Positions 1 to 7,103 of a stretch of DNA of 13,676 bases are shown here, piece after piece; position 1 is the stretch's first letter, and each line of letters opens with the position of its first letter. This stretch comes from an uncultured Lachnospiraceae bacterium (GTDB taxonomy: Bacteria > Bacillota > Clostridia > Lachnospirales > Lachnospiraceae), in contig CAJUOE010000195.1 in assembly GCA_910587895.1 (NCBI GenBank), positions 1 through 13,676 of the forward strand, given 5' to 3'. A program made the translations under genes and the position numbers. The notes beneath the pieces were generated by a model that saw only the letters and a list, made by a program, of their open reading frames with translations, was not told the origin of the DNA and did not search any database.

Positions 1-2791
1 TATCCATATTTTTAATCTTAAAGGTCACGCCGGGAATCAGCACCGTGTTCCCATTTTCCGCATCCTTTTTCACAATGCGGATATAGGCTTTGAAAGGCGC
101 GTCATTGAACACCCTCCAATGCTGCGGCTCCCTGGAATCCTCCGTAACCGTCACAGTGAAATCCTTTGTTTTATATAAATCCCCCGGCGTCTTTGTTTCT
201 TTTACCAGATACGTCCCATAAGGCAGCTCTTTGGAAAGCGCGCATCCCTTTTCGTCCGTCACAAGCACGTCATGGGTTTTTGCATTGTCCCACCCGTTCT
301 TGTCAATATCCGACTGCAGTTTTACGGTAAATTCTGCGCCTTTTACATAATCCGTCTCCGTGCTTGCGCCATCAGTGGACACCTTGATAATTTCAAATGC
401 CTGTTTCTTTGCCGTTTCAATTACGGCTGTATTGAGGGAAATATCCTGATGGATTTCCTGCGCCCCGCGGAAATTGACCGGGTAAATGGTCCCGTCAAGC
501 AGGTACCCCTCGCTCGGCTCTATCTCGCGGATATAATAGCTGCCGAAGTACAGGTTGCCGAAGTTAAATTCCGCCTGCTCCCCTGTCTTTACCGTTGCAA
601 GCAGCGCGCCTTTCTCCGCCGGGATGCCTGTTGACGCAAAATCCGCCCCCTGTGTGCTGGTAATGTCGTCATCCCCCGCATAGGTTACAGTCCCCCTGCC
701 GTCCGGGTAAGTGATGGTCTCCGCCGCATACAACCCATAGGTTGCCCCTGACAGTTCTGCATCCCCCTGGGGTTCCTCCCCGGTCTCCCTGTCCTCCTTT
801 TTTGCTGACACGTCACATCGGATTGGCGTGTTTTCCGCACGGAAATCAGAAATCTCCCCATAGTCCGGCCTCACTTCCCACACCTTTCCGTCATCCCGGT
901 ACCCATCCGGGATGACAATCTCTTTCACATAATATTTGTCCTGCTTTTTCACAAACTTTTGGGAGGCAGCCATGCCTAAGTCCTCATCATAATAGAACAC
1001 CGGCACCTCCGCCTTGCCGTCCCCGCCCACGGAAACACGTTTCGTGCATCCGGCATCGGTGAACACGGCAAACCCGGCTCCTTTCACAACATTTTTCGAT
1101 TCCGAATCCGTCTTTTTTACCATGACGCCCACCGTGTCAGGGTATTCCACAACCGGCATGGTCTTCCCTTTCTGGGTTACTTTCCCGTCGCTGTCATAAA
1201 GGGTAAAATACTCCAGCCCCACCGGGTAGACCGTTTCATCTTTCAAATATCCCGGAGCCGCCCTGACTTCCTTCAGGTAATAGGTGCCCTGTGTCAGCAT
1301 CTCCTTCCCGGACAACGCCTGCCCCTTTGTATTTGTCCTTCCAAGTTTGCACAGCAGATCCGTACATTCCGCATCCTCATAGAGGTAATAAGCTGCCCCC
1401 GGCACCGGCCTGCCGGTATACACGTTTGTCTTATGAAGTTCAAAACTTCCCTCCTTAAATTTGGAAGTCACTTTCACGCTTGCAGTCACGGTCCCCGGCT
1501 CAAACTCCTCCAGAAAGGTAATCTTCTGCTGCGACACCACCGTCGGCGTCCATTTCCTCCCACCATGCTCCTTTGACTTTGCGGTCGCCGTCAGCTTGAT
1601 GGTGCTGTCTGCCATGACAATCTTTTCCATCGCCTCCTCATTGCAGTACAGGTAAAAGTTGGAAGATGGCTGGCTCGCATCCGTCTGTGCCACACAGATG
1701 TCATACTTCTTCAAATCAGAATCGTCCTCAATCTCACTGGCGTCTGTTTTCAGCTCGCCTACGGTCAGGCCGTCCGGCTGCCCCATGATTTTATAGGAAA
1801 CATTGGTAATGCTCCCCGTTTTGGTGCGGACAAACTTCTCCTTTGACCTGTACAAGCCGTCACCCATGTCCTGCCACTCCGTTTTCTTTGGGGAAATCGC
1901 ATAAGCGATGGACTTTGTAGTCCCGGTTGCCTCGTCATACTCGTCCCGGTTATAATTTTCCGCATCCGACACAAGGGCTGCTATTTTATTATAGACGCCG
2001 CTGCCATCGTTGTAATAGCCCAGCTTTACTTCCCCATTCAGCACATGGATTGCCGCACCGGTAATGAAATAATCAGCCGGGGCAGAACCCTCGGAATACC
2101 TGCTGTTGTAACAGAGCCCATTCAGCATCCTGGCGCCGTTTACCATGCAGAACGTGATTTCCGGCTTGATGCTGCTGCCCGCACCGGAGGCGCCCACAGC
2201 CCCATCCGTGGTATTCTTGCTCAGCTCCAGACAGTAAACCAGATGGCTGTTGTAAGCCCCGGGTTCTGAAATATACTTAATTCCCATGCTGTGTCCGCAG
2301 TATTTTGCGTAACCGCTGCATGACACCGCCATGCTGTCCGGGGCGCCTGCTGCCATCAGCACCGGGGCAGAGGCCGTCTGGATTGTCATTGTGTCCCCCG
2401 CGCTAAACATTTCCGGTTCCCCATCTGACAGTGGAACCACTTTCCCATCCTCTGTTGGGGCAGTTTCCTCCTCATTGGGGGCAGGCTCCTCCTCCCCGCT
2501 GTCTCCGTCTTCTTTTTCCTGCTGCCTGCCGCCGGATTCCCTGCTTTCTTCCTCAGACGGCTCCACAATCTCTGCAGGCTCCACAATCTTTGCAGGCTCC
2601 ACGTCTGTCCCCACTGTTTTGTCATAAAGTACAGGTTCCGGCTCCACGTCTGCCAAACTGTCACTGTCCGCTGCCGCGTCTGCATCCGCTCCGTCTGCAT
2701 TGGCATAAACGGCAGTGGGGATGGCGGCTCCCACTGTCAGGACAAGAGCCATTATAAGAGCCATAACCCTTTTCCATCTCTTTTTTGTCAT
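1..2791 (-). CDS. Large CnaB/SpaA-domain surface protein (3' end outside window)
   Basis: This is probably a cell-wall-anchored adhesin or pilin-like protein of a mobile element. The frame is open from the ATG at 2791 to the left edge: 930 residues, no stop, C-terminus and any sorting signal not seen. Residues 1-30 are a signal peptide (MTKKRWKRV, then a hydrophobic core, then AVYA). An acidic low-complexity linker (about 40-125) follows. The region around 165-300 resembles a thioester-type domain, with Cys187 in VYCLE and a TGAAIH motif at 244-249. Then come stacked CnaB/SpaA isopeptide folds, each opening with a Lys strand and closing with a YYxKE-type Glu strand: K454/E508, K559 or K560/E624, about 650-770, about 795-870, and a fifth starting near 900. 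In this family Lys-Asn/Asp bonds catalysed by the Glu stiffen the stalk. GGAGG lies 7 nt before the ATG. The target ligand is unknown. Confidence 0.9.
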   Translation of the reverse strand, partial: MTKKRWKRVMALIMALVLTVGAAIPTAVYANADGADADAAADSDSLADVEPEPVLYDKTVGTDVEPAKIVEPAEIVEPSEEESRESGGRQQEKEDGDSGEEEPAPNEEETAPTEDGKVVPLSDGEPEMFSAGDTMTIQTASAPVLMAAGAPDSMAVSCSGYAKYCGHSMGIKYISEPGAYNSHLVYCLELSKNTTDGAVGASGAGSSIKPEITFCMVNGARMLNGLCYNSRYSEGSAPADYFITGAAIHVLNGEVKLGYYNDGSGVYNKIAALVSDAENYNRDEYDEATGTTKSIAYAISPKKTEWQDMGDGLYRSKEKFVRTKTGSITNVSYKIMGQPDGLTVGELKTDASEIEDDSDLKKYDICVAQTDASQPSSNFYLYCNEEAMEKIVMADSTIKLTATAKSKEHGGRKWTPTVVSQQKITFLEEFEPGTVTASVKVTSKFKEGSFELHKTNVYTGRPVPGAAYYLYEDAECTDLLCKLGRTNTKGQALSGKEMLTQGTYYLKEVRAAPGYLKDETVYPVGLEYFTLYDSDGKVTQKGKTMPVVEYPDTVGVMVKKTDSESKNVVKGAGFAVFTDAGCTKRVSVGGDGKAEVPVFYYDEDLGMAASQKFVKKQDKYYVKEIVIPDGYRDDGKVWEVRPDYGEISDFRAENTPIRCDVSAKKEDRETGEEPQGDAELSGATYGLYAAETITYPDGRGTVTYAGDDDITSTQGADFASTGIPAEKGALLATVKTGEQAEFNFGNLYFGSYYIREIEPSEGYLLDGTIYPVNFRGAQEIHQDISLNTAVIETAKKQAFEIIKVSTDGASTETDYVKGAEFTVKLQSDIDKNGWDNAKTHDVLVTDEKGCALSKELPYGTYLVKETKTPGDLYKTKDFTVTVTEDSREPQHWRVFNDAPFKAYIRIVKKDAENGNTVLIPGVTFKIKNMD
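2559..2602 (-). repeat. 18-bp tandem repeat in surface protein linker
   Basis: Two 18-bp units (2559-2576 and 2577-2594) differ at one base, and an 8-bp partial third unit follows. They encode the repeating peptide VEPAKI / VEPAEI inside the acidic linker just after the signal peptide. The reading frame is kept, so the unit could expand or contract without breaking the gene. Confidence 0.85.
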
Positions 2792-2806
2792 ATACGTCCT
2801 CCATTC

Positions 2807-2878
2807 ATATCCGGTATTCTGTTCCCTGCGGATATTCCCTGCCGGCACAGACGCCGGGCATATCCCCGGCATTTGTGC
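2807..2878 (-). promoter_or_regulatory. Structured leader of the surface-protein gene
   Basis: Two inverted repeats lie between the upstream terminator and the surface-protein start. ATATCC (2807-2812) pairs with GGATAT (2830-2835). GCCGGG (2853-2858) pairs with CCCGGC (2865-2870), and an outer GCACA/TGTGC (2845-2849, 2874-2878) extends this to a longer stem with a 3-nt internal loop. The first stem ends just ahead of the GGAGG ribosome site (plus-strand cctcc 2798-2802). I see no convincing -10/-35 pair, so whether these act in DNA or RNA is open. Confidence 0.4.
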
Positions 2879-2880
2879 AG

Positions 2881-2908
2881 AAAAAAAGCACGCATATTTC
2901 AGCGTGCC
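2881..2908 (-). terminator. Rho-independent terminator after the parR-like gene
   Basis: On the minus strand GCACGC, an 8-nt loop and GCGTGC are followed by seven T. The stem arms are 2902-2907 and 2888-2893 and the T run is 2881-2887. It lies about 100 nt after the stop of the parR-like gene and separates the partition operon from the surface-protein gene. Confidence 0.85.
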
Positions 2909-2920
2909 TTTTCAACCCAT

Positions 2921-2945
2921 AAAGCCGGTCCGCATACCGGGCTTT
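2921..2945. terminator. Second hairpin, possible accessory terminator
   Basis: AAAGCCGGT (2921-2929) and ACCGGGCTTT (2936-2945) form a 9-bp stem with one bulged base and a 6-nt loop. On the minus strand a short TTTAT follows, far weaker than the T run of the hairpin 13 nt further on. It may be a tandem terminator or simply a structured 3' end. Confidence 0.4.
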
Positions 2946-3011
2946 CCCTTATTCCATTGCCATCCTGCCACGGATAAAGGCAGAATTATTATTTCTTTCC
3001 ATAAATCCCTC

Positions 3012-3449
3012 CTACTCCTCACTCCATGCCATTATCTTATCCATGACGTCCGGCATCCCGCTAATGCCTGCAGCCCCATCTTCTTCCATATCTTCTGTAT
3101 CTTCTGCCTCCGGCTCCCCGTCGGGAAGATGCGCCATAACCGGCTGCCCTGCCACTGCATTCCCTAAAACGATGCGGACAACCTCATGGATTACTTCTGT
3201 CTTTATCTCCTCTTTCACCTCGGACAGCCTCTTTTCAAAATAGGCAGGCGTCATTTCTTCCGGCAGCCCATTCCCATTCCCTGCCTCCTGTGCGTCATAA
3301 TACATTTTCAGCGCGTCCATGACCACCTGGTTCTTTGCCCTCCCGCCATTCAGTTTATCATCCTCAAACTTTTCCAGCAGCCGGACATGCTCTCTTTTTG
3401 TCATGGAAAAACGTATCGTGAAATTGCGGAACAGGTCCCCATAAGCCAT
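3012..3449 (-). CDS. Small ribbon-helix-helix protein, candidate ParR adaptor
   Basis: 145 residues. Residues 9-52 look like a ribbon-helix-helix fold: a strand (NFTIRFSMT), a helix (HVRLLEKFEDDKL), a turn at NGGRAKN, and a second helix (QVVMDALKMYYD). The middle contains a charged helix (about 70-95, KRLSEVKEEIKTEVIHEVVRI), and the tail is acidic (EPEAEDTEDMEED). In actin-type partition systems ParR is a small RHH protein that binds centromere DNA and caps ParM filaments through its C-terminal part. Position 11 bp after the actin-like gene fits that role. The start ATG at 3449 has a GGGGGGAT site upstream. The ParR role is inferred from fold and neighbour; a plain RHH repressor is the alternative. 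Confidence 0.75.
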   Translation of the reverse strand: MAYGDLFRNFTIRFSMTKREHVRLLEKFEDDKLNGGRAKNQVVMDALKMYYDAQEAGNGNGLPEEMTPAYFEKRLSEVKEEIKTEVIHEVVRIVLGNAVAGQPVMAHLPDGEPEAEDTEDMEEDGAAGISGMPDVMDKIMAWSEE

Positions 3450-3460
3450 TGCAATCCCCC

Positions 3461-4387
3461 CTATCCAAACCTGCGTTTCTGCAACTGTGCCAGATATGTG
3501 TTCCCAAGCAGCTCATAGCCCCTTGCGTTTGCTTTCACATCCTCAATATACTGGATGTTCTTCTGCTCCAGGCCGCCAAAACGTTTCATCACCCCGGCGC
3601 CACCGCCCACAAAAATTATCTGCGTGAGGTCCATGTTATAGCCAAGCTCCCGGAGGCTGTGATAAATCTGCCGGCAGTAGCCACGGATTTCCTTGATGAT
3701 AATCTTCCGGTACTTCTCCGGCAGGTCTCCCCCGCCACTTACCATGACTTTCTGAATGTCATACTCGTCCACTTCTGCGTTCAGCTGCCTCACACACTCC
3801 TTGTTAATCTGCTGGATGCAGGTGATAATCCCATGCGGCTGGGTCACACATGCCGATTCATCCGGCAGGCCGTTGACAATTGGCATAATGTCTACTGTCC
3901 AGGAACCAATATCCACTGCAAGCTGTTTCTCCGGGAATCTGTCAATACGGTCAACCACTGCCGCATAGCATTGCGGGTAAACGCAGATATTGTCAATGGA
4001 AATATGGTACCTCTCTTTCTCAAAGGCAAACGAGACTTCCTTTTTCTTCAACAGGTAAGAAACGAAATCTTTTTTCTCGTCCCCAAACCTTGTCAGCGGC
4101 AGCCCAACCGCCAGCAGCACATGGGCTGTCTTTCTGCCCCTGATTTTTAATTCCTTTGCCACCGCTGCCAATGTCAGCATATAGTAATTTTCATCCGTTA
4201 CCTTTGTGTCCTTTACCTCAAGACGCCTGCTGCCAATCTTGTAATACTTCCCGGCAAACTCCAAAACGTTCTCTGCAAATGCCGGCTCCGTGCTGATTTC
4301 CTTACAGCCTGATGTAAATACCTCATGTACCGTTTTCATCCCGGACCAGCCGTGGTCTATCCCAATCACTTCTATTTTGTTATCCAT
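3461..4387 (-). CDS. ParM/StbA-type actin-like ATPase
   Basis: 308 residues from the chosen ATG. It carries the actin/Hsp70 nucleotide fold: phosphate-1 loop IGIDHGWSGMK (Asp11, Lys18), phosphate-2 loop VDIGSWTVD (158-166), and an adenosine-side glycine loop IIFVGGGAG (261-263 are the glycines). Length is normal for plasmid ParM/Alp proteins, which polymerise with ATP and push replicon copies apart. I chose 4387 because AGGAGG sits 9 nt upstream and MDNKIEVIGIDHG matches the family's usual short N-terminus. A start at 4408 would add seven residues (MKRRTFK) and has its own AAGGAG 8 nt upstream. It follows the ParB-like gene (stop 4421) and precedes the RHH gene by 11 bp, so the three form one operon. 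The element's copy state would determine how it acts; that cannot be seen here. Confidence 0.85.
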   Translation of the reverse strand: MDNKIEVIGIDHGWSGMKTVHEVFTSGCKEISTEPAFAENVLEFAGKYYKIGSRRLEVKDTKVTDENYYMLTLAAVAKELKIRGRKTAHVLLAVGLPLTRFGDEKKDFVSYLLKKKEVSFAFEKERYHISIDNICVYPQCYAAVVDRIDRFPEKQLAVDIGSWTVDIMPIVNGLPDESACVTQPHGIITCIQQINKECVRQLNAEVDEYDIQKVMVSGGGDLPEKYRKIIIKEIRGYCRQIYHSLRELGYNMDLTQIIFVGGGAGVMKRFGGLEQKNIQYIEDVKANARGYELLGNTYLAQLQKRRFG

Positions 4388-4420
4388 TTTGAATGTCCTC
4401 CTTTTCATGTAACCAGCTCC

Positions 4421-5437
4421 TTATCTGCTTTTTACCTGCATCTGTTCCCGATGCCATTCCTTAACAAGTGTTTCTATCAGTTCAATCTTCTGCCTGACCG
4501 TATAATCCTTTGGGAAATATGGATTCAATCTGTCAGAGCGAATCCTTATCTGTTCCCTCTGGTTTGGTTTTTCTTCTTCCAGCACCAGATAAATTGCATC
4601 CATGTCCAACTTCCCTGACTGGCTCATGCGTTTCAGCCGGTTTGCCTGTGACAGGGATGGCGTACACTGTTCTATATCCATCACGGCATGGAGCTCATAC
4701 TGCTGCTCCTCATTCAGATAGGATAATTCCACTGCAACAGTGAATGCTATCTTACCCTCGTCAACCCAGTCTAATATCTTAGGAATGAGGTATGTCAGAC
4801 GAATGTACCGTGCAATCTGGTTCCTGCTCTCTCCCACCTGCCGTGCAAGCATTTCATCTGCACGCATTTTCACAGGTTCATTCTGCAACTTCCATTCCCC
4901 TGATTCATCATAATCAGCTACAACTTTTGCAACCGATAAAGTTGGATTATCCAGCAACTTTGTCCCAACTTGGGACAAAGTTAAATCCGTCCTTTTCCCC
5001 TGCTGTTTCATTGCCTCTAATTTCATCCGGTAGGCAAACGCCTTTTCACTGGGCTTGATATGCTCCCTCTGCAGGTTGCTGTCAACCATTGCGATTACCG
5101 CCTGGTTATCATCCAATTCCACAACCATAACAGGAACTTTATCCACACCTGCCCATTTACTGGCTGCCTTTCTTCGGTGTCCCGCTATCAGCTCATATCC
5201 CTGCCCTGCCGGATTCGGTCTTGCAAGCAGCGGCACCAGAACACCCTCTTTTTCAATACTCTGCATCAGTTCAAATAATTCCGTATTCATTTCCACCTTA
5301 AACGGATGATTTTTGAAGTCTGCCAACTGATTTAAGGACAAATATTGGATTTTTCCCTCAAAAGTGTTCTTCTTACTTCCAACACCCTCGTCTTGAACGA
5401 TTGAAGAATTATCCTGCTTTTTCCCTGCCATATCCAT
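4421..5437 (-). CDS. ParB/Spo0J-family partition protein
   Basis: About 338 residues. The N-terminal ParB domain has the CTP-binding motifs: ELIAGHRRKAA (GHRRKA at 86-91, the family's GxRR box) and DSNLQREHIKPSEKAFAY (SNLQRE at 120-125). A helix-turn-helix follows (about 193-215, ADEMLARQVGESRNQIARYIRL). A variable C-terminal part of about 110 residues ends in a Lys/Arg-rich tail. ParB proteins load on a parS palindrome and slide as CTP clamps, normally working with a ParA Walker ATPase; none is visible here. Three starts are possible: GTG 5443, ATG 5437 and ATG 5431. I prefer 5437 because GAGAGG lies 5 nt upstream. The coding sequence contains a perfect 27-bp palindrome at 4956-4982. An extra segment of about 30 residues (near 162-192) separates the clamp domain from the HTH. 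Confidence 0.88.
   Translation of the reverse strand: MDMAGKKQDNSSIVQDEGVGSKKNTFEGKIQYLSLNQLADFKNHPFKVEMNTELFELMQSIEKEGVLVPLLARPNPAGQGYELIAGHRRKAASKWAGVDKVPVMVVELDDNQAVIAMVDSNLQREHIKPSEKAFAYRMKLEAMKQQGKRTDLTLSQVGTKLLDNPTLSVAKVVADYDESGEWKLQNEPVKMRADEMLARQVGESRNQIARYIRLTYLIPKILDWVDEGKIAFTVAVELSYLNEEQQYELHAVMDIEQCTPSLSQANRLKRMSQSGKLDMDAIYLVLEEEKPNQREQIRIRSDRLNPYFPKDYTVRQKIELIETLVKEWHREQMQVKSR
4956..4982. promoter_or_regulatory. 27-bp perfect palindrome in parB-like gene, candidate parS
   Basis: Arms AACTTTGTCCCAA and TTGGGACAAAGTT match over all 13 bases around one central C. Upstream lie CAACTTT at 4921-4927, AAAGTTG at 4938-4944 and CAACTTT at 4955-4961, whose starts are exactly 17 bp apart. 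Long perfect palindromes in or beside a parB gene are typical of parS centromeres. It does not match the chromosomal consensus TGTTTCACGTGAAACA. Assignment as parS is inference. Confidence 0.5.
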
Positions 5438-5705
5438 CACCACCTCTCATTTCCAATAAACTAATATAGAAACTAAAAAAGACCGCCCATCCTCAAAGCC
5501 TTGAAAATGAACGGTCTCCCATACTTTTTCTCTATTTGAATAATACAGTTTTTGATGAATTATGAACCCTACTTTGATGTGTTCCGTGATACCATATCAA
5601 GAACCACGGAGACATTTACACCATCGGAAATCGCTTTTTTATACGTCTTGCGGTCACTTTTTGAAAAGCTGAAAAACCTCTCAAAGTGCCTAAAATCAAG
5701 GATTT
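5438..5705. other. Spacer between rlmD and element genes, putative element end
   Basis: This 268-bp stretch holds no confident gene. It contains the terminator at 5475-5516, an inverted repeat TCCGTG/CACGGA (5583-5588, 5605-5610), CATCGGAA at 5622-5629 paired with TTCCGATG at 5716-5723, and AAAATC/GATTTT at 5692-5706. A 7-bp hairpin AAGGATT/AATCCTT (5698-5717) straddles the rlmD stop codon. Such clustered repeats suit integrase or excisionase binding near an attachment site. No duplicated att core can be seen because the other element end is outside the window. A minus-strand TATATT before parB is a weak -10 candidate without a clear -35. Confidence 0.4.
5475..5516 (-). terminator. Strong rho-independent terminator between rlmD and parB
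   Basis: On the minus strand GACCG (5512-5516) pairs with CGGTC (5481-5485). Inside it a 9-bp stem forms between CATTTTCAA and TTGAGGATG with two G-U pairs and a 4-nt loop, joined by a 2-nt internal loop. Six T follow (5475-5480). It would stop transcripts coming from rlmD before they enter the partition operon. Confidence 0.85.
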
Positions 5706-7100
5706 TCACGAATCCTTCCGATGTAGTAGACATATGCTCTCCACATGCACCCCCTGCGGAAACATATCCACCGGCTGCACCTCCCTCACCTCATACTCCC
5801 CCTCGCACAAATACTTCAAATCCCTGGCAAGTGTCGCAGGGTTGCAGCTCACATACACCACGCGCTCCGGTTTCATGTTCAGGATCGTCTCCAGGCACTT
5901 CTCATCGCAGCCCTTCCGGGGCGGATCTATTACAATCACTTCTGGACGCTGCATATCCTTCTCATAATATTCCGGAAGGACTTCCTCTGCTTTTCCTGCC
6001 AGAAATGTCACATTATCAATTCCATTGATCTTCGCATTGTTCCTAGCGTCCGCAATCGCTGCCTCCACAACCTCCACGCCGTAGACATGTTTCGCCCTCT
6101 GCGCCAGAAACAGCGAAATCGTTCCAATGCCGCAATAGAGATCCCAGACCGTCTCCACTCCGGTCAGACCTGCGTAATCAAGAGCCGTCTGATACAGCTT
6201 TTTCGTCTGGATGGGATTCACCTGATAAAACGACAGGGGCGAAATCTGATATTTCACATCGCCGATATAATCCGTGATGTACGCCTGTCCCCACAGACAT
6301 ACAATCTCCTCCCCCAGGATGACATTCGTATTTTTCTCATTGATATTCAGGACAATGCTCATCATCCCTGCAAGCGTGCGCAATCGCTCTACCAGCCTGT
6401 CTGCATGTGGAAGATTCTTGCCGTTGATTACCAGGCAGACCATAATCTCTTTGGTGGTAAATCCATAGCGCACCAGAACGTGGCGAACCAGCCCCTTCCT
6501 GCTGGCCTCGTCATAAGCCGTAATGTGATACTCTTCCATAAAAGAAATCACGATATCCAGTATCTTCTTATTGACGTCAACACCCAGGCAGCATTTTCGG
6601 TTGGGAATAATCCGATGGCTCCTGGCTGCATAAAACCCGGCCACAATCTTGCCATTTTTATCGGTTCCAATTGGAAACTGCGCTTTATTGCGATAGAAAA
6701 AAGGCTCCTCCATACCGATAATCGGATGAAAAAGGATGCCCTGTTTACCATATTCTTTTTCCTGATTAAGGTCAAATCCGCCAATCCGGCTTAAACTGTC
6801 CCAGACCTTCTTCTCTTTATATTTTAACTGTTGTGCGTAATCCAACGCCTGCATCTGGCAGCCGCCGCATTGACGATACGATTCGCACAGGGGCTGCACG
6901 CGGTATGGCGACGGCTCAAGCACCTGTAACAGCCGCCCATACCCATAGCGCTTTTTCATTTTGAGAATCTTAATCCGGACTTTATCACCGACCACAGCGT
7001 CTTTCACGAAAAATGCCACGCCATCTGCTTTTCCGATTCCTTCGCCGTCCACGCCCATATCTTCAATCCGCAGTTCCAGCTCCATATTTTTCTGAAACAT
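5706..7100 (-). CDS. rlmD: 23S rRNA uracil-C5 methyltransferase (RlmD/RumA family)
   Basis: 464 residues, full length. It methylates C5 of uracil in 23S rRNA (U1939 in RlmD) using S-adenosylmethionine. Residues 1-65 are a TRAM RNA-binding domain (ELRIEDMGVDGEGIGKADG). Iron-sulfur ligands are Cys72, Cys78 and Cys81 (LCESYRQCGGC), with a later Cys at 170 or 171. The catalytic domain shows FYQVN (Gln293 region), the SAM loop DLYCGIGTISL (320-330), DPPRKG (392-397), the nucleophile motif VSCNPATLARDL with Cys419, and HVE near 452-454 as general base. The usual Firmicutes paralog question (RlmC, RlmD or dual RlmCD) cannot be settled from sequence. The start lies 3 bp after the stop of the HD-domain gene, so they are co-transcribed. 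The stop is directly followed by the putative mobile element. Confidence 0.93.
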   Translation of the reverse strand: MFQKNMELELRIEDMGVDGEGIGKADGVAFFVKDAVVGDKVRIKILKMKKRYGYGRLLQVLEPSPYRVQPLCESYRQCGGCQMQALDYAQQLKYKEKKVWDSLSRIGGFDLNQEKEYGKQGILFHPIIGMEEPFFYRNKAQFPIGTDKNGKIVAGFYAARSHRIIPNRKCCLGVDVNKKILDIVISFMEEYHITAYDEASRKGLVRHVLVRYGFTTKEIMVCLVINGKNLPHADRLVERLRTLAGMMSIVLNINEKNTNVILGEEIVCLWGQAYITDYIGDVKYQISPLSFYQVNPIQTKKLYQTALDYAGLTGVETVWDLYCGIGTISLFLAQRAKHVYGVEVVEAAIADARNNAKINGIDNVTFLAGKAEEVLPEYYEKDMQRPEVIVIDPPRKGCDEKCLETILNMKPERVVYVSCNPATLARDLKYLCEGEYEVREVQPVDMFPQGVHVESICLLHRKDS

Positions 7101-7103
7101 TCT

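Noticed and set aside
3449..4150. Plus-strand open frame of 233 codons opposite the actin-like gene
   Set aside because: It is antisense to a gene with clear nucleotide-binding motifs, lacks recognisable domains and has no fitting ribosome site.
4921..4982. CRISPR-like or iteron array
   Set aside because: The boxes are only 7 bp, alternate in orientation and have no unique spacers of CRISPR size. A palindromic binding site explains them better.
5552..6028. Plus-strand frame beginning in the rlmD/element spacer
   Set aside because: Most of it is antisense to rlmD, with Pro/Ser/Thr-rich shadow composition. The spacer part alone shows no known motif and no good ribosome site.
5745..6794. Plus-strand open frame of 349 codons opposite rlmD
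   Set aside because: The opposite strand encodes complete RlmD motifs. This frame's His/Leu/Arg-rich composition is typical of an antisense shadow.
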